Source: Pseudomonadota bacterium (GTDB taxonomy: Bacteria > Pseudomonadota > Alphaproteobacteria > Sphingomonadales > Sphingomonadaceae). From it: 16,482 nt of DNA. Position numbers and translations under genes: made by a program. The stretch spans positions 1-16,482 of the forward strand of contig JAFAGN010000122.1 in the NCBI GenBank assembly GCA_023422695.1. The letters run 5' to 3'. This document shows, in pieces, positions 14,575 to 16,482 of this stretch; position 1 is the first letter of the stretch, and each line of letters starts with the position of its first letter. Below the pieces are notes generated by a model. That model saw only the letters and a list, made by a program, of their open reading frames with translations. It had not been told where the DNA came from and did no database searches.

Positions 14575-15407
14575 GACCGGCCTCGCGGGCGCGGCGTTTC
14601 GCGTTCGATCCGCACGGCCTTGGCGCCGCGCCCGCTCCCCAGCCGGAGTTCGGCGCGATCGAAAAGGCTGTCGACGATCATGTAACGGCCGTCGACCCGG
14701 TAGTTGAGCAGCTCCGCCGCGCCCTTCTCGCCGATCGCGAACAGCGGGGGCATGTCTGCGGTTGCGATCGCAGCGCCGAACTCGACGAAGAGCTGGCGCC
14801 CATCGTCGAAAACGCGCACCGGCCGCCAGGGGACCTTCGCGCCGGAGATGCGATAGGCAAAGCTCAACGCCGCGAAATCGATCCCGCCTGCAACCGGAGC
14901 GAGCCGCGCCTGTTCACTCTCGGCGGCGCGAAGCGCGATCAGCTCGTCCTGCGGATAGGACCAGGAGACCGCCGCCATATAGGTGGCGGGGGTCGCGCGC
15001 AGCTCGATGTGATAGGTCCGACGGCTGGTGTTGATGACCAGATTCGTCATGATGTCGGGGCGCGTGGGCTTCACCAAAATATGGACGCGCCGCGACGCGC
15101 CCGTCCCGCTCACCGTATCGCCGATGACCCAGCGCACGGTGTCGCCGGCCGCGACAGGCCCCGGACCGACAAGCTCCTCGCCTTCCTGCAATGCGATGTC
15201 GGTGACCTGTCCGGGGGCGGTGTAGACCTGGAACAGCGCGCCATCGGCCCAGGCATATTTCTGGATGGCGTTGAGGAAGGTCGCGCGCTCGGGCTGGACG
15301 CGCGCCGCGTCGTTTGCGCGGCCGACCTGGGTGCGCGGATCGGCGGGTGCCGACTGCGCCGGCAGCGCGAGCGCGGCGGCGCCGAGAAGAAGGGTAAGGC
15401 GGATCAT
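14571..15407 (-). CDS. trbG: Conjugal transfer protein TrbG (VirB9-like)
   Basis: Periplasmic/outer-membrane-associated part of the conjugation core complex, partner of TrbI and of a VirB7-like protein. 278 residues with a signal peptide (MIRLTLLLGAAALALPAQSA, cleavage after about Ala20), then the VirB9/CagX fold: the N-terminal domain with AWADGALFQVYTAPGQVTDI and WVIGDTV, and a C-terminal beta domain with FSFAYRISG-like FAYRISGAKVPWRPVRVFDDG and LLNYRVDGRYMIVDSLFDRAEL. The ATG at 15407 is preceded by AAGGAG at 8 bases and overlaps the trbF stop (ATGA); the longer frame from 15428 is not needed. Confidence 0.95.
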   Translation of the reverse strand: MIRLTLLLGAAALALPAQSAPADPRTQVGRANDAARVQPERATFLNAIQKYAWADGALFQVYTAPGQVTDIALQEGEELVGPGPVAAGDTVRWVIGDTVSGTGASRRVHILVKPTRPDIMTNLVINTSRRTYHIELRATPATYMAAVSWSYPQDELIALRAAESEQARLAPVAGGIDFAALSFAYRISGAKVPWRPVRVFDDGRQLFVEFGAAIATADMPPLFAIGEKGAAELLNYRVDGRYMIVDSLFDRAELRLGSGRGAKAVRIERETPRPRGRS

Positions 15408-16087
15408 TGGCTGAGCTCCTTCGACCAAGAAATAGCGGTGACAAAAACGCCGAGCGGGTTCCGGCGCAGGGCGTCGGGGGTGCGGGGCGGCTGGATCGAC
15501 GTGGTCAGGATCGCCGACCAGCGCGACGTCTCGACCAGGCTGCCATCCTGATAGCGGCGCTCGGTCCAGGCGATGCGGAAGCTGTCGCGCGATGCGCGGA
15601 TCACACTCGACACGTCGACGGCGACCTGCATCTTGCCGACTTCGGCAAAGGGATCATTCGCGCGGGCGTGATCGCTCAGCGCCTGCGCGCCCTTGGGCGT
15701 GGTGAAGTCATAGGCGCTGAGCCAGTCCTTGCGGAGCACCACCGGATCGGCCGGGATCGAGCGGACATGCTCGATGAAGCGCGCAAGGTGGAACGCGATT
15801 TGCGGGTCGGTCGGCGAAAAGTCGGCATCGGCCGGCGCCACCGACCTGGCCTCGCCGAGCTTGTCGACCTCGACGACCCAGGGGGTGATCGTGCCGCGGA
15901 GCGACTGCCAGACGAGCGCCGAGGCGAGTCCGCCCGAAAGCGCAAGGCAGCCGAAGAAGGCGAGACGCCAGCTTTTCGCCTGGGTGCGGGCCGAGCCGAT
16001 GCGGTCGTCCCAGACCTGCGCCGCGCGCTGGTAGGGCGTAACCGGGACCGGGGACTTGCCATAATGTTGGGACGGGCGTCGAAACAT
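15404..16087 (-). CDS. trbF: Conjugal transfer protein TrbF (VirB8-like)
   Basis: Inner-membrane assembly factor of the type IV secretion system. 227 residues: cytoplasmic N-terminus with the family motif TPYQRAAQVWDDRIGSAR (17-34), one membrane span (about 41-60), and a periplasmic VirB8-like NTF2 domain ending in RNPLGVFVTAISWSKEL. The conserved DPVVLRKDWLSAYDF region lies in the middle of that domain. Start ATG 16087 has AAGGA 8 bases upstream (16096-16100), a site that overlaps the end of trbL. Four bases separate it from the trbL stop, and its own stop overlaps trbG. Confidence 0.95.
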   Translation of the reverse strand: MFRRPSQHYGKSPVPVTPYQRAAQVWDDRIGSARTQAKSWRLAFFGCLALSGGLASALVWQSLRGTITPWVVEVDKLGEARSVAPADADFSPTDPQIAFHLARFIEHVRSIPADPVVLRKDWLSAYDFTTPKGAQALSDHARANDPFAEVGKMQVAVDVSSVIRASRDSFRIAWTERRYQDGSLVETSRWSAILTTSIQPPRTPDALRRNPLGVFVTAISWSKELSQ

Positions 16088-16091
16088 GGGT

Positions 16092-16482
16092 TCAATCCTT
16101 CTGGCTGATGTCGGGAGCGGAGCCGGCGCCATGGCTGTCGCCGGCCTTGAGGGTCTGCGAGGCGATGGTGGCGCCCGAGGTGACGGCCTGCCGTCGCTTC
16201 ATGGCGGCCGCCCAGGTCGGGGGCGACGCCGCGCCGTCGCTGGCGGTGGCAGCGCCGGCCGCGGACTTGCCCGCCTGCCCCGCGGCATAGCTTTGACGCA
16301 GGCGGTCAGCCGCGGCGCGGAGCGGCGAACCCGCGCCGCGCGCCGTGTCACGCGCCACATTGGCGAGCCCCGCACCGAACGCCCGCATCCCGCTCTTCCC
16401 GGCCGCACCCCGGGCATAGGATGCCGAAGCGCTGCCGGACGCGCGCGAGGCTCCGAGCGCGGTGCGACCGACGGCGCTGCTC
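16092..16482 (-). CDS. trbL: Conjugal transfer protein TrbL (VirB6-like), C-terminal part
   Basis: Only the last 130 codons are inside the window; the frame is open to the right edge. The visible part is Ala/Gly/Ser-rich and without membrane spans, as is the cytoplasmic tail of TrbL; the membrane domain that forms part of the DNA channel must lie beyond the edge. Assignment rests on position (directly before trbF with 4 bases spacing) and on the composition and ending of the tail (TWAAAMKRRQAVTSGATIA, a sequence typical of TrbL ends). An internal ATG at 16388 is not the start. Confidence 0.85.
   Translation of the reverse strand, partial: SSAVGRTALGASRASGSASASYARGAAGKSGMRAFGAGLANVARDTARGAGSPLRAAADRLRQSYAAGQAGKSAAGAATASDGAASPPTWAAAMKRRQAVTSGATIASQTLKAGDSHGAGSAPDISQKD

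Larger units (their letters stand above)
9294..16482. mobile_element. Left end of a putative integrative and conjugative element
   Basis: The element starts at the split tRNA-Gly fragment and runs past the window edge. It contains an integrase, an XRE-ImmA cassette and part of a trb conjugation operon, which together are the hallmark set of an ICE. The other attachment site and an intact tRNA-Gly should lie beyond the right edge. Whether it is still mobile cannot be judged, because relaxase, coupling protein and most of the secretion operon are not visible. Confidence 0.8.

Noticed and set aside
13603..14685. 360-codon plus-strand open frame opposite trbI
   Set aside because: Antisense shadow of trbI, whose family signatures are unmistakable.
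1..16482. CRISPR arrays, rRNA genes, intact tRNA genes, insertion sequences
   Set aside because: No regularly spaced repeats, no rRNA segments, no complete tRNA and no transposase were found on either strand.

Overview
The window looks like a high-GC alphaproteobacterial chromosome, most likely of the Sphingomonadales (a Sphingopyxis- or Sphingomonas-like organism). This rests on gene content (spinster-type MFS carrier, exported DUF2785 protein, lipoprotein Cu/Zn superoxide dismutase, stand-alone CinA N-domain, a trb operon ending in DUF2274) and on the style of its repeats. It is an inference, because no rRNA or other taxonomic marker is present.

Region 1 (1 to about 9290) is ordinary chromosomal DNA with short intergenic gaps and mixed strands. 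In order it holds: an inverted pair of hairpin-forming extragenic repeats; sodC-type lipoprotein superoxide dismutase (+); a spinster-like MFS transporter (-); low-molecular-weight protein tyrosine phosphatase (+), whose 3' end overlaps the convergent thpR-like RNA 2',3'-cyclic phosphodiesterase (-); a Bax-inhibitor-1/YccA membrane protein (+) with a strong intrinsic terminator; an exported DUF2785 protein (+); a second long inverted repeat; a glutathione S-transferase (-); a CinA N-terminal (molybdopterin-binding) protein (+); a TetA-like MFS efflux carrier (-); and a transglutaminase-like cysteine protease (+). Several starts are GTG codons chosen by their ribosome binding sites.

Region 2 (9294 to the end) is the left end of an integrative and conjugative element. 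The boundary is visible: 9294-9339 is the 3' part of a tRNA-Gly(GCC) gene on the minus strand, cut at the anticodon loop and followed by unrelated, AT-richer DNA. About 180 bases further in lies a tyrosine-recombinase integrase. Next come a two-gene cassette, an unrecognised 235-residue protein with an acidic tail and an XRE-HTH protein fused to an ImmA/IrrE zinc-protease domain, with two hairpins between the genes. Facing these is the end of a trb (VirB-type) conjugation operon: trbL (cut by the window edge), trbF, trbG, trbI and a small DUF2274 gene, most of them translationally coupled by 4-base overlaps.

Taken together, the right part suggests an element that integrates at tRNA-Gly, carries a conjugative type IV secretion apparatus, and has a candidate regulatory or toxin-antitoxin-like cassette between integrase and transfer genes. 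The 235-residue gene plus its XRE-ImmA partner is the least explained and most interesting part of the window.
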